Source: Verrucomicrobiia bacterium
Lineage (GTDB): Bacteria > Verrucomicrobiota > Verrucomicrobiia > Limisphaerales > Fontisphaeraceae
DNA length: 45,787 nucleotides
Assembly (NCBI GenBank): GCA_026414565.1
Contig: JAOAIT010000051.1
Coordinates: forward strand, 1-45,787
Direction: 5' to 3'
In this document: piece after piece, positions 1 through 7,641 of the stretch
How positions within the stretch are numbered: position 1 is the first letter of the stretch
Layout of the letters: the number at the start of each line of letters is the position of its first letter
Program-made: the position numbers and the translations under genes
The notes under the pieces: model-generated
Told to the model about the DNA's origin: nothing
The model's database searches: none
What the model saw: only the letters and a program-made list of their open reading frames with translations

Positions 1-19
1 AGATGTGTATAAGAGACAG
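1..19 (+). other. Sequencing adaptor (Tn5/Nextera mosaic end)
   Basis: The first 19 bases are AGATGTGTATAAGAGACAG, the transposase mosaic-end adaptor used in tagmentation libraries. The reverse complement closes the contig at 45769-45787. This is untrimmed adaptor, so genomic sequence starts at position 20. Any reading frame opened in it begins with the artefactual peptide MYKRQ. Confidence 0.97.
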
Positions 20-70
20 CATTTGGAGCTTTTCAGCCCGGGGCTTTTCGGGCTTAATGCGGCGCTGATT

Positions 71-1000
71 ATGAGCAAAACTGCATTATTGTTTGCGGGA
101 CAGGGCGCCCAGGTGGTGGGGATGGGCAAAGATTTGGCGGAGCAATATCCTGCGGCGCGGGGCTGGTTTGAGCGGGCCAATGCGGCGCTGGGGTATGATC
201 TGGCTTCGATTTGTTTTGAGGGGCCGGAGCCGGAGCTGACCAAGACGGAGAACGCGCAACCGGGGATTTTTCTGGTGAGCTGGGTGGCGCTGGAGTTGTT
301 GAAGGAGCGGTGCCCCGGGCTGCGTTTTGAGGCCACGGCCGGGTTGTCGCTGGGGGAGTTCACGGCGCTGACGGCCGCCGGGGCGATGGATTTTGCGGAT
401 GGTTTGCGGGTGGTGCGGCAGCGGGGGCGTTTTATGCAGGAGGCGTGCGATGCCACGCGGGGGGGGATGGCGGCGGTGATGGGGCTGGACGAGGCGGTGT
501 GCCGGGAGATTTGCGCGGCGACGGGGGTTTCGATGGCGAATTTGAACTGCCCGGGGCAGATCGTGCTTTCCGGGGCGGCGGAGCAGATTGCGCAGGCGTG
601 CGAGCTGGCCAAAGCGCGGGGGGCGAAGCGGGCGTTGCCGCTGGTGGTGGCGGGGGCGTATCACTCGCCGTTGATGGCGTCGGCGCAGCCCAAGTTGCGG
701 GCCGAGCTGGAGCGGATTGCGCTGCGGCCGCCGGCGGTGCCGGTGATTTCCAACGTGACGGCCCTGCCGCATGGGAGCGTGGAGGAAATCCGGGCGCGGC
801 TGGTGGAGCAGGTCACGGCGTCGGTGCGGTGGGAGGCGTCCATCCGATATCTGCTGGCGCAGGGTTTCACGCGGTTCATAGAGCTGGGGCCGGGGACGGC
901 GCTGACGGGGTTTATGAAGCGCATCGAGAAGAATGCGGTGTGTTTGAACGTGGCGGATGTGCCGAGCCTGGAGGCGACGGTGAAGGCGTTGAGCCAATAG
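71..1000 (+). CDS. fabD: Malonyl-CoA:ACP transacylase (FabD)
   Basis: Moves the malonyl group from CoA to acyl carrier protein, supplying the extender unit for type II fatty acid synthesis in the cytoplasm. The 309-residue length is normal for the family. Visible motifs are the oxyanion-hole GQGAQ (residues 10-14), the nucleophile elbow GLSLGE with Ser93, the CoA-carboxylate arginine in QRGRFMQ (about 118), and GAYHSPLM with the catalytic His198. The elbow has Leu where most FabD proteins have His (GHSLGE). The start at 71 is the first methionine matching the family start; the frame runs further upstream only because it reads into the adaptor. No other fab gene follows, so the usual fabD-fabG-acpP cluster is not seen on this contig. 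Confidence 0.95.
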   Translation: MSKTALLFAGQGAQVVGMGKDLAEQYPAARGWFERANAALGYDLASICFEGPEPELTKTENAQPGIFLVSWVALELLKERCPGLRFEATAGLSLGEFTALTAAGAMDFADGLRVVRQRGRFMQEACDATRGGMAAVMGLDEAVCREICAATGVSMANLNCPGQIVLSGAAEQIAQACELAKARGAKRALPLVVAGAYHSPLMASAQPKLRAELERIALRPPAVPVISNVTALPHGSVEEIRARLVEQVTASVRWEASIRYLLAQGFTRFIELGPGTALTGFMKRIEKNAVCLNVADVPSLEATVKALSQ

Positions 1001-1057
1001 GGGGCGGGCGGCGGGTTGGTGGGGGGGTGGGGCAGGATTAGACAAACTTAATAAGCA

Positions 1058-1086
1058 TTGACCGGGTCAGGGGCGCCGGTCATATT
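1058..1086 (+). promoter_or_regulatory. Possible sigma-70-type promoter for the oxidoreductase gene
   Basis: TTGACC (1058-1063), a 17-base spacer and CATATT (1081-1086) form a plausible -35/-10 pair, about 80 bases before the start at 1167. A second -10-like box, CATAAT (1140-1145), lies nearer the gene but has no -35 match at normal spacing. Found by eye only. Confidence 0.4.
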
Positions 1087-1166
1087 AGGCGGACCGGCCG
1101 CCCGCAGGTGCAATTGAATGTCGCGGCCCGGAAATGAGTCATAATAGTAGAACGTGAGCAATTTAT

Positions 1167-2531
1167 ATGGAATCGAATAAGAAGCATACCACGGCCGGCC
1201 CGATGACGCGCCGGAATTTTTTGAGACAAACCGCCACGATGGCCGGTGCGGCCGCGGCGGCGAGCTGGCTTAGCGGCCCGTTGTACGGGGCGGATGGGGT
1301 GGCGGGCGCCAACAGCCGGCTGGTGTTGGGCTTTATCGGGGTGGGCAACCAGGGTTATGGGAGTCATTTGCTGCCCATCTTGAAGGAGAAGGACAAATAT
1401 AATGTGGCGGTGGCGGCGGTATGCGACGTGTCGAAGACGCGGCGGTTGCAGGCGCAGCAGGCGGTGGGGGAGGGTTGCAAGGAGTATGAGGATTACCGGA
1501 AATTGCTGGAGGACAAGAGCATTGACGCGATTGTGTGCGCCACGGTGGATCACTGGCATGCGCCGGTGACGATTGACGCGCTGAAGGCGGGGAAGCATGT
1601 GTATGTGGAGAAGCCGATGTGCCGGTATTTGCCGGAGGCGTTTGCGATATACGATGCGGTGAAGAGCAGCAAGAAGGTGCTGCAGGTGGGGAGCCAGGGG
1701 TGCTCGGATCAGAAGTGGCACGCGGCGGCCAAGTTGATCAAGGACGGGAAGATTGGGGCGGTGGTGATGTCGCAGGGTTCGTACATGCGGAACAATCCGA
1801 AGGGGGAATGGAATTACAACATCCAAAGCTGGGCGACGAAGGAGGATGTGAACTGGCAGCTCTGGCTGGGGCCGCAGATCAAGACGCGGAAGCCGGAGTT
1901 TGATCCGGATGATTATTTCCGGTGGCGCAAGTATTACCGGTATTGCGCCGGGTTGCTGGGGGATTTGTTCCCGCACAAGCTGCATCCGTACATGCTGGCG
2001 ACGGGCAATCCGCAGTTCCCGTTGCGGGTGGCGGCGATTGGGACGCGGAAGGTGATGACGGACAAGCTCACGCCGGGGACGCCGATGCGCGATGTGCCGG
2101 AAATCATCCAACTGATAGCGGAGTTTCCGGATGGGATGGTGATGCACATCACCAGCAGCAGCGTGAACGAGCAGGGCACGCAGGAGATGATCCGCGGGCA
2201 GAAGGGATCGTTGTACATGGCGGGCAACCGGGTGGAGCTGAAGCCGGAGAAGCCGTTCACGGAGGAGATTGATCCGGAGACGGTGGGGCCGTTCCCGGCG
2301 GAGTCCATTCCGGCGCATCATCAGAACTGGTTTGACAGCATCCGGGCGAACAAGGAGCCCAACTGCGGGATTGAGCTGGCGGTGCGGGTGCAGACGGTGG
2401 TGTGCCTGGGCGAGATGTCGGACCGGCTGAGCACGATGTGCGTTTTCGACGAGAAGACGCGCAAGGTGATGGACGGGATGGGGCGGGAGCTGCCGATCAT
2501 CAATTACGGGTGGAAGGACGGATTGTCCTGA
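1167..2531 (+). CDS. Tat-exported Gfo/Idh/MocA-family oxidoreductase
   Basis: A 454-residue NAD(P)-dependent dehydrogenase of the Gfo/Idh/MocA family, which acts on sugars, inositols and similar polyols; the substrate cannot be read from sequence. The N-terminus has a twin-arginine signal (RRNFLRQ, Arg15-Arg16, then an Ala-rich hydrophobic run), so a folded, cofactor-loaded enzyme is probably exported. The Rossmann fold follows with GFIGVGNQGYG (about residues 54-64) and the family motif VEKPM with Lys149, the usual catalytic/cofactor-contacting lysine. The C-terminal half fits the family's alpha/beta substrate domain. Such Tat-exported members are abundant in Planctomycetota and Verrucomicrobiota. 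It stands alone: a putative promoter precedes it and a strong terminator follows 25 bases after the stop. Confidence 0.92.
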   Translation: MESNKKHTTAGPMTRRNFLRQTATMAGAAAAASWLSGPLYGADGVAGANSRLVLGFIGVGNQGYGSHLLPILKEKDKYNVAVAAVCDVSKTRRLQAQQAVGEGCKEYEDYRKLLEDKSIDAIVCATVDHWHAPVTIDALKAGKHVYVEKPMCRYLPEAFAIYDAVKSSKKVLQVGSQGCSDQKWHAAAKLIKDGKIGAVVMSQGSYMRNNPKGEWNYNIQSWATKEDVNWQLWLGPQIKTRKPEFDPDDYFRWRKYYRYCAGLLGDLFPHKLHPYMLATGNPQFPLRVAAIGTRKVMTDKLTPGTPMRDVPEIIQLIAEFPDGMVMHITSSSVNEQGTQEMIRGQKGSLYMAGNRVELKPEKPFTEEIDPETVGPFPAESIPAHHQNWFDSIRANKEPNCGIELAVRVQTVVCLGEMSDRLSTMCVFDEKTRKVMDGMGRELPIINYGWKDGLS

Positions 2532-2555
2532 GCCACGTGAAGCGGGTTTGAAACG

Positions 2556-2588
2556 GGTTCCGCCGGGCGCGCCGGCGGAACCTTTTTT
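2556..2588 (+). terminator. Intrinsic terminator after the oxidoreductase gene
   Basis: A perfect 11-bp stem (GGTTCCGCCGG at 2556-2566 with CCGGCGGAACC at 2572-2582), a 5-base loop and six T residues (2583-2588). It lies 25 bases after the stop at 2531 and only 8 bases before the chosen apbE start. Confidence 0.9.
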
Positions 2589-2596
2589 ATGCCGGG

Positions 2597-3598
2597 GTGA
2601 GACCTGAATTGACATATCCGGCGGTGCTGCTGGCGCGGGAGGCGATGGCCACGCGGTTTGAGCTGGTGCTGCCGGGCACGCCCACGCCGTCGCTGCGGGC
2701 GGCGGGGGAGGAGGCGCTGGGGGAGATTGCGCGGCTGGAGGGGCTGCTGAGTGTGTACCGGCCGACGAGCGAGATTGCGCATGTCAACGCCTGCGCGGCG
2801 CGGGAGGCGGTGCGGGTCAGCCCGCCGGTGTTTGCGGTGCTGGAGCGGGCGCGGCGGTGGCATGAACTGACGGGCGGGGCGTTTGACATCACGATTGGGC
2901 CGCTGTTGCGGTGCTGGGGATTCATGGGGGCGGAGGGGGCGATGCCGGAGCCGGCGGCGGTGGCGGCGGCGCGGGCGGTGACGGGGATGCAGTGGGTGGA
3001 ATTGGACGCGGCGGAGATGACGGTGCGTTTTCGCAAGCCGGGGGTGATGGTGGATTTGGGGGGCATCGGGAAGGGGTACGCGCTGGATTGTGCCATTGAG
3101 CTGCTGCGCGAGGCCGGGGTGCGGGACGCGCTGCTGCATGGCGGGACCAGTTCGGTGTATGCGCTGGGCGCGCCGCCGGACACGGGGGCGTGGCGGCTGG
3201 GCATCGAGTCGCATCCGCTGCGGGCCGGGGGGCCGAAGATACCGCTGGCGGTGGTGGAGCTGCGGGATCAATCGCTGACGGTGAGCACCGTGTGGGGGAA
3301 ACATTTTCAGCGGGAGGGCCGGACGTATGGGCACATTTTGGATCCCCGCACGGGGGAGCCTGCGGAGGCGGCCGTGGTGAGCGCGGTGCGGTGCGCTTCG
3401 GCCACGGACGGGGACGCGCTGGCCACGGCGTTGATAGTGGACGGCAGACAACGGCATGGGCAGTTGAGCCGCTGTGTGCCGGGGCTGCAGACGCTGGTGG
3501 CGTGGGAGGCGCCGGAAGGCGGGCGGTTGCAGGTGGCGGCGCACGGGCTGGCCCTGTTGCCGGACGTGGCGGCCGAGGTGGTGTGGCAGGAGAGTTGA
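2597..3598 (+). CDS. apbE: FAD:protein FMN transferase (ApbE family)
   Basis: ApbE enzymes use FAD and Mg2+ to attach FMN to a threonine of target flavoproteins such as NqrB/NqrC, RnfD/RnfG and extracytoplasmic reductases. The 333-residue protein shows AMATRFELVL near the start (family AMGTRFE), GGAFDITIGPLLRCWGF (93-109), the flavin-site motif GGIGKGYALD (155-164), RTYGHILDPRTGEPA (about 245-260) and the metal-site region TDGDALATAL near 275-285. No signal peptide or lipobox is visible, although many ApbE proteins are exported lipoproteins. The GTG start at 2597 is chosen because residues before the ATG at 2645 look family-like; that ATG is the alternative. The outer-membrane gene begins 11 bases after the stop, so the two are probably co-transcribed. 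No obvious flavinylation target is nearby. Confidence 0.9.
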   Translation: MRPELTYPAVLLAREAMATRFELVLPGTPTPSLRAAGEEALGEIARLEGLLSVYRPTSEIAHVNACAAREAVRVSPPVFAVLERARRWHELTGGAFDITIGPLLRCWGFMGAEGAMPEPAAVAAARAVTGMQWVELDAAEMTVRFRKPGVMVDLGGIGKGYALDCAIELLREAGVRDALLHGGTSSVYALGAPPDTGAWRLGIESHPLRAGGPKIPLAVVELRDQSLTVSTVWGKHFQREGRTYGHILDPRTGEPAEAAVVSAVRCASATDGDALATALIVDGRQRHGQLSRCVPGLQTLVAWEAPEGGRLQVAAHGLALLPDVAAEVVWQES

Positions 3599-3609
3599 AG
3601 GGGCCGATC

Positions 3610-4833
3610 ATGATGAGACTGGCCATCAGCTTCTTGAGCCAGGGGCGCCGGCTGGCGGCGCTGCTGCTGGGCGTGGGGTGCCTGGGCCAGCCCGGCTTGT
3701 GGGCGGCGGAGGGACTGCCCGGGCCGTTTGTGACCAATCAGGCAGCGGCCACGTTGGAGGAGCTGGCGAAGCTGGATCCCCGCCTGGCGCGGGAGCTGGA
3801 GCAACTGAAAATCCGGCGGTGGGATCTGAGTGTGAACGTGGCGTTGGGCGCGGGTTACAAGGACAATGTGTTGCTGAGCCATGAGCGGCGCGAGGCCAGT
3901 CCATTTGTGCGGGTGGGAGCCGAGGCCACGCTGGTGCGGCTGCCGCAGAAGGGGTGGAGCTTTGCGGGGCTGGCGTCGTGGGAGGATTTGCGTTTTACGC
4001 GGCATGTGGCGGTGGGGCAGGAGCAGGCCGGCATGGCGGTGGGGGAGTTGAAGAAGGCGTGGGGCGAGGCGGGGCATGTGGCGTTGCGGGGGCAGTACAT
4101 GTATTTGGATCAGGTGCTGGATTTGAGCGATGAGCAGGGGATTGGCCAGCCGCTGCCGGTGCGCCTGCACGCGCTGCAACCGCGGTTGATCGCGCATCGG
4201 GAGCTGGGGCGAAATTTTTTTGCCGAGGTGGAAGCCGGCGGGGGGCGGTACGAGTATGAGGCGCCAGTGGATGATTATTGGGAGGGCGGCCCGCTGGGGC
4301 GGGTGGGCTATCGTTACGGGCGGCGCTCGGAGCTCAGCCTGGCGTATGATTACAATAACCGGGGTTACGACAGCCGGCAGGTGACCGATGCGGCGGGCGT
4401 GGCGCAGGGCGGGCGGCGGCTGGAATTTGCGCAGCACCGGACGGTGTTGAACTGGCGGCATCATCTGGACGAGGAGCGGCGCTGGCGGGTGGGGATGCGT
4501 GTGCGGGTGGAGCGGTCGGTGGACAATGGGGCGGATTATTACGGCTATTGGAAATACGGTTTGCAGCCGCAGGTGCGGTATCAACAGGCGCGGTGGAATG
4601 CGCAGGCGGCGCTGCGCTGGATGTATTATCATTATCCGGTGCAGACGTTGGCGCCCGGCAGCGGGGAGCGTTATGAGCGATCGGAGCTGGAGGTGAGCCT
4701 GCGCGGGGAGCTCAAGCTGACGCGGGAAACGCGCCTGGAGTGGGAGTACCAGTGGGAGGGGAATTACTCGAATCTCAAATATACGGAGTACCAGGCGCAC
4801 ACGGTGTGGGCGGGGGTGGCGTGGGAGTTTTGA
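3610..4833 (+). CDS. Putative outer-membrane beta-barrel protein
   Basis: A 407-residue secreted protein with an N-terminal signal peptide (charged start, hydrophobic ALLLGVGCLG, probable cleavage near WAAEG). The rest alternates polar and aromatic residues in repeated antiparallel-strand-like segments rich in Tyr, Trp and Arg (for example RVGYRYGRRSELSLAYDY), and ends WAGVAWEF with the terminal phenylalanine typical of BamA-recognised barrels. It resembles the putative beta-barrel porin 2 type by appearance, but this was not tested. The start is one of two adjacent ATGs (3610, 3613), preceded by a GAAGGGG ribosome-site-like stretch. Linked to apbE by 11 bases. Ligand or transport role unknown. 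Confidence 0.75.
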   Translation: MMRLAISFLSQGRRLAALLLGVGCLGQPGLWAAEGLPGPFVTNQAAATLEELAKLDPRLARELEQLKIRRWDLSVNVALGAGYKDNVLLSHERREASPFVRVGAEATLVRLPQKGWSFAGLASWEDLRFTRHVAVGQEQAGMAVGELKKAWGEAGHVALRGQYMYLDQVLDLSDEQGIGQPLPVRLHALQPRLIAHRELGRNFFAEVEAGGGRYEYEAPVDDYWEGGPLGRVGYRYGRRSELSLAYDYNNRGYDSRQVTDAAGVAQGGRRLEFAQHRTVLNWRHHLDEERRWRVGMRVRVERSVDNGADYYGYWKYGLQPQVRYQQARWNAQAALRWMYYHYPVQTLAPGSGERYERSELEVSLRGELKLTRETRLEWEYQWEGNYSNLKYTEYQAHTVWAGVAWEF

Positions 4834-4894
4834 GGGCCAAGCGCGCGGCGGCGGCGCGGCCGCGCCGGACGAAGCGCGGGCGGCGGCGGGGGGA

Positions 4895-6151
4895 TTAATC
4901 GGCGGGCCACACGCCGAGGGGGAGGATTTGTTCCTGGCGGGTGAGGAGGTTTTTCCAGTGCGCCATGACTTCGCCATTTGGCTGGGGGCGGACGGTGACG
5001 CCGAATTTGGCGCCCAGCTCGGTGGCGCGCTTCCATTGTTTGTCGGGCTTGGCGGGGGTGAGGGAGAACTCGACGGATTGGTTGAGGTCGCGCAACGCCT
5101 GGACCAGGCGGAGGGAAGGTTCGCGGAATTGCTCGTCTTCAATGACACAGACTACGTCCACCGGGGCGTGGAGCGCGGGCAGGCGGCGGCGGGCCTTCAT
5201 CAGCTCGGCGACGACGACATCGCCCATGCCGAAGCCGAGGGCGGGGAGGTCCACCTTGCCGCCGCTGATGAGGCGGATCAGGTTGTCGTAGCGGCCGCCG
5301 CCGGCGATGGCGCGGAATTCGCCCTGGCGGTCGAAGGCCTCGAAGACGGGGCCGGTGTAATAGGCGAGGCCGCGGATGACGGCGTAGTCCACCTTGACGA
5401 AGGCTTCGCGGCCGCGGGCGCGCAGGTTGGCGAGGATGCCCTGCAGCTCCGGGGTAGGCTCGCCGCGCTGGATGAATTCCTGCACTTGGGGGAGAGAGAA
5501 GCCGAGGGCTTGCAATTTGGCGGCGCTGGTTTCGGGGGTTTCGCGCTCCAGTTTGTCAATGATCTGAAAGAACTCATATTCGCGCTCGGGGGCGCCGCCG
5601 GCGCGCTGGTAGAAATCGCGCCAGGCGTTGCGGCTGGAGAGGCGGATTACAAAATCCTGCTGCTGGAGACCCAGGGCGAGGAGGGTGTCAATGAGGAGCG
5701 CAATCAATTCGGCGTCGGCCGCGGGGTCGGCCTCGCCGATCAGGTCGGCGTTGAATTGAAAGTGCTCGCGGAGGCGGCCCTTTTGCTGGCGCTCGTAGCG
5801 AAAGAGCTGGGGGATGGCAAACCACTTGATGGGTTTTTTGTAGGCGCGGTGATGGGCCGCCACGAGGCGGGCGAGGGTGGGGGTCATTTCCGGGCGCAGG
5901 GCCACCTCGCGTCCGCCCTTGTCCACGAAATGATACAACTGGGCGACGATTTCCGCGCCGCTTTTGGCGGTGTACAGCTCGAGCGGTTCGAGCGGCGGGC
6001 CGTCGTATTCGCGGAAGCCATAGCGGCGGGCCACGGCGCGCCAGGTGTCGAAGATGTGGCGGCGGAGGTCGGCACTGGCCACCTCTGGATGGGGCAGCGG
6101 TTCCGGGTAGAAATCCCGGAAACCGGGCAAACGTTCAAACGCCTTGGACAT
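4895..6151 (-). CDS. hisS: Histidyl-tRNA synthetase-like protein
   Basis: Class II synthetase that would charge tRNA-His. Motif 2 is clear (FRYERQQKGRLREHFQF), as are the histidine-site stretch RGLAYYTG and GGGRYDNL, and a C-terminal anticodon-binding-type domain is present (last ~90 residues). The last point argues against HisZ, the shorter HisG regulatory paralogue. Two departures: the histidine loop reads RGLAYY where most enzymes have RGLDYY, and motif 3 (GFGMGDVV) lacks the usual arginine of the GLER type. The start at 6151 (MSKAFERLPGFRD) is preferred because the family begins there; in-frame starts at 6166 and 6181 add 5 and 10 residues. It lies downstream of the HU gene on the same strand, 103 bases away. 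Amino-acid charging is likely but not certain given the altered motifs. Confidence 0.82.
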   Translation of the reverse strand: MSKAFERLPGFRDFYPEPLPHPEVASADLRRHIFDTWRAVARRYGFREYDGPPLEPLELYTAKSGAEIVAQLYHFVDKGGREVALRPEMTPTLARLVAAHHRAYKKPIKWFAIPQLFRYERQQKGRLREHFQFNADLIGEADPAADAELIALLIDTLLALGLQQQDFVIRLSSRNAWRDFYQRAGGAPEREYEFFQIIDKLERETPETSAAKLQALGFSLPQVQEFIQRGEPTPELQGILANLRARGREAFVKVDYAVIRGLAYYTGPVFEAFDRQGEFRAIAGGGRYDNLIRLISGGKVDLPALGFGMGDVVVAELMKARRRLPALHAPVDVVCVIEDEQFREPSLRLVQALRDLNQSVEFSLTPAKPDKQWKRATELGAKFGVTVRPQPNGEVMAHWKNLLTRQEQILPLGVWPAD

Positions 6152-6254
6152 AGCGCAGGGAGGCATGAAACCCAAAGGCACGGCGGGGTGGCAAACAAAA
6201 AAAGACTTCCCGGCGTTGCGCGCTGGCCAGATTTAGTTATAACACCGTGCCGGC

Positions 6255-6587
6255 TCAGGAGGGCTGTCGGGCATCCAATTCAGGGTTGGGCGAGGAAGGC
6301 AGTTCTTTTAATTGCAGCACCAGCTCCCGCATCTCCTTGCCCGGTTTGAAACGCACGACGAAGCGCGGGGGTATGGGCACATTGACTTGGGGCGTATTGG
6401 GATTGCGTCCCACCCGCGCTTTGCGTTTCTTCACCTCAAAAACCCCGAAATTGCGCAGCTCGACTTTTTCGCCCCGGCCGAGGACTTCAATGATCAGCTC
6501 CAGCGCGCGCTGGAGGGCTGCCATGACGTCCTGTTGCTTGAGGCCGGTGTCTTCGCTGATCCGCACTACCAGGTCACGTTTTGTCAT
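6255..6587 (-). CDS. HU/IHF-family nucleoid DNA-binding protein
   Basis: A 110-residue histone-like protein that bends and compacts DNA as a dimer. The start MTKRDLVVRI, the dimerisation helices, RNFGVFEVKKRKARVGRNP with the RNP tip (61-63; the proline normally intercalates into DNA) and PPRFVVRFKPGKEMREL match the family throughout. A Ser/Pro/Asp-rich tail of about 15 residues extends past the usual end. HU versus IHF subunit cannot be decided. The reading frame continues upstream of this ATG, but that stretch contains the promoter/operator at 6642-6680, so the start at 6587 is firm. The hisS-like gene follows on the same strand. Confidence 0.93.
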   Translation of the reverse strand: MTKRDLVVRISEDTGLKQQDVMAALQRALELIIEVLGRGEKVELRNFGVFEVKKRKARVGRNPNTPQVNVPIPPRFVVRFKPGKEMRELVLQLKELPSSPNPELDARQPS

Positions 6588-6641
6588 ACGTCGCGCTTCA
6601 GGGTTGGATGAGCAACGGTCATTAGACAGCCTAACTGCTTC

Positions 6642-6680
6642 ACTATGAGACACTTTTATGTTGCGGTCAAGCAACATAAA
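6642..6680 (-). promoter_or_regulatory. HU-gene promoter with a palindromic operator centred on the -35 box
   Basis: On the minus strand, -35 TTGACC (6670-6665), a 17-base spacer and -10 CATAGT (6647-6642) would start a ~48-base leader to the ATG at 6587. The -35 hexamer is exactly the 6-base loop of a perfect 10-bp inverted repeat, TTTATGTTGC / GCAACATAAA (6655-6680). A bound dimer would cover the -35. Read on the plus strand the same hairpin is followed after four bases by nine T residues (6685-6693), so a plus-strand terminator is the alternative. Confidence 0.6.
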
Positions 6681-6839
6681 CAAATTTTTTTTTGACCTTA
6701 AGCCGGGCTGGTGCGAGGCCGCAAAAGAGTGCGGGGGTGGCGTGTGCGGGCCAGGAGGATTTGCCGCGGGGGTTGGGATTGGAGGTGGAGTCTGCCGAAG
6801 CGATTCGACTTTTGCGGGGGATTCGCCTAGGTTGGGGGC

Positions 6840-7637
6840 ATGAAGATTTTGTTTGTGGGCGACATAGTGGGGCAGCCGGGGCGGCGGGCGGTGCGCGCGC
6901 TGGTGCCGAAGCTGCGGCTGCGCCACGGGGTGGACTTTGTGATTGCCAACGGGGAGAACGCGGCCGGGGGCAACGGCATCACGCCGGCGGTGGCGGAGGA
7001 AATATTTGAGAGCGGGGTGGACGTGATTACGTCGGGGGATCATGTGTGGGATCAGAAGGAGGTGCTGACGTTGCTGGACAAGGAGCCGCGGTTTTTGCGG
7101 CCGGCCAACTATCCGGCGGAAGTGCCGGGGCGGGGCTGGGGGGTGTATGAGGCGGAGGGCCGGCCGGCGGTGGCGGTGATGAATTTGCAGGGGCGGACGT
7201 TCATGCCGGCGCATGAGAATCCCTTTCGGCTGGCGCAGCAGGAGGTGTTGAATTTGCGGAGCCGGACGCGGGTGGTGGTGGTGGATTTTCATGCGGAGGC
7301 GACGTCGGAGAAGATTGCGATGGGCCGGATGCTGGACGGGCTGGCGACGGCGGTGCTGGGGACGCACACGCATGTGCCGACGGCGGATGAACAGATTTTT
7401 CCGGGGGGGACGGCGTTCATCAGTGATGTGGGATTCACGGGGCCGCAGGAGAGTGTGCTGGGGCGGGAGATTGAGCCGGTGATCCGGCGGTTTTTGACGG
7501 GGATGCCGCAGCGGTTTGAGGTGGCCCGTGGGCGCACGGCGCTGCATGGCGTGCTGGTGGAGGTGGAGGAGGGGACGGGCAAGGCGACGGCCATCACGCG
7601 GGTGGTGGAGCCGCTGGCGGTGGAGGGGGGGGCCTGA
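6840..7637 (+). CDS. YmdB/TIGR00282-family metallophosphoesterase
   Basis: A 265-residue dinuclear-metal phosphoesterase. Characterised relatives (Bacillus YmdB, Deinococcus DR1281) hydrolyse 2',3'-cyclic nucleotides and affect biofilm and motility decisions. Metal-site residues are in place: Asp8 (ILFVGD), Glu39-Asn40 (NGEN), Asp67-His68 (SGDHVWD), then DFHAEATSEK and GTHTHVPTADE with the remaining histidines. Length and full-span motif order fit the family. Start ATG at 6840 gives the standard MKILFVGD beginning. xseA begins 4 bases after its stop, so the two genes are probably co-transcribed. A weak -10-like TAGGTT lies 6 bases before the ATG. Confidence 0.93.
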   Translation: MKILFVGDIVGQPGRRAVRALVPKLRLRHGVDFVIANGENAAGGNGITPAVAEEIFESGVDVITSGDHVWDQKEVLTLLDKEPRFLRPANYPAEVPGRGWGVYEAEGRPAVAVMNLQGRTFMPAHENPFRLAQQEVLNLRSRTRVVVVDFHAEATSEKIAMGRMLDGLATAVLGTHTHVPTADEQIFPGGTAFISDVGFTGPQESVLGREIEPVIRRFLTGMPQRFEVARGRTALHGVLVEVEEGTGKATAITRVVEPLAVEGGA

Positions 7638-7641
7638 GATT

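Noticed and set aside
5-70. N-terminal extension of FabD starting MYKRQ
   Set aside because: The extension is translated from adaptor and leader sequence; the family start is at 71.
4852-4867. 16-bp perfect palindrome CGGCGCGGCCGCGCCG between convergent genes
   Set aside because: All-GC, no loop and no T-run; expected by chance in such GC-rich sequence, so not called a terminator.
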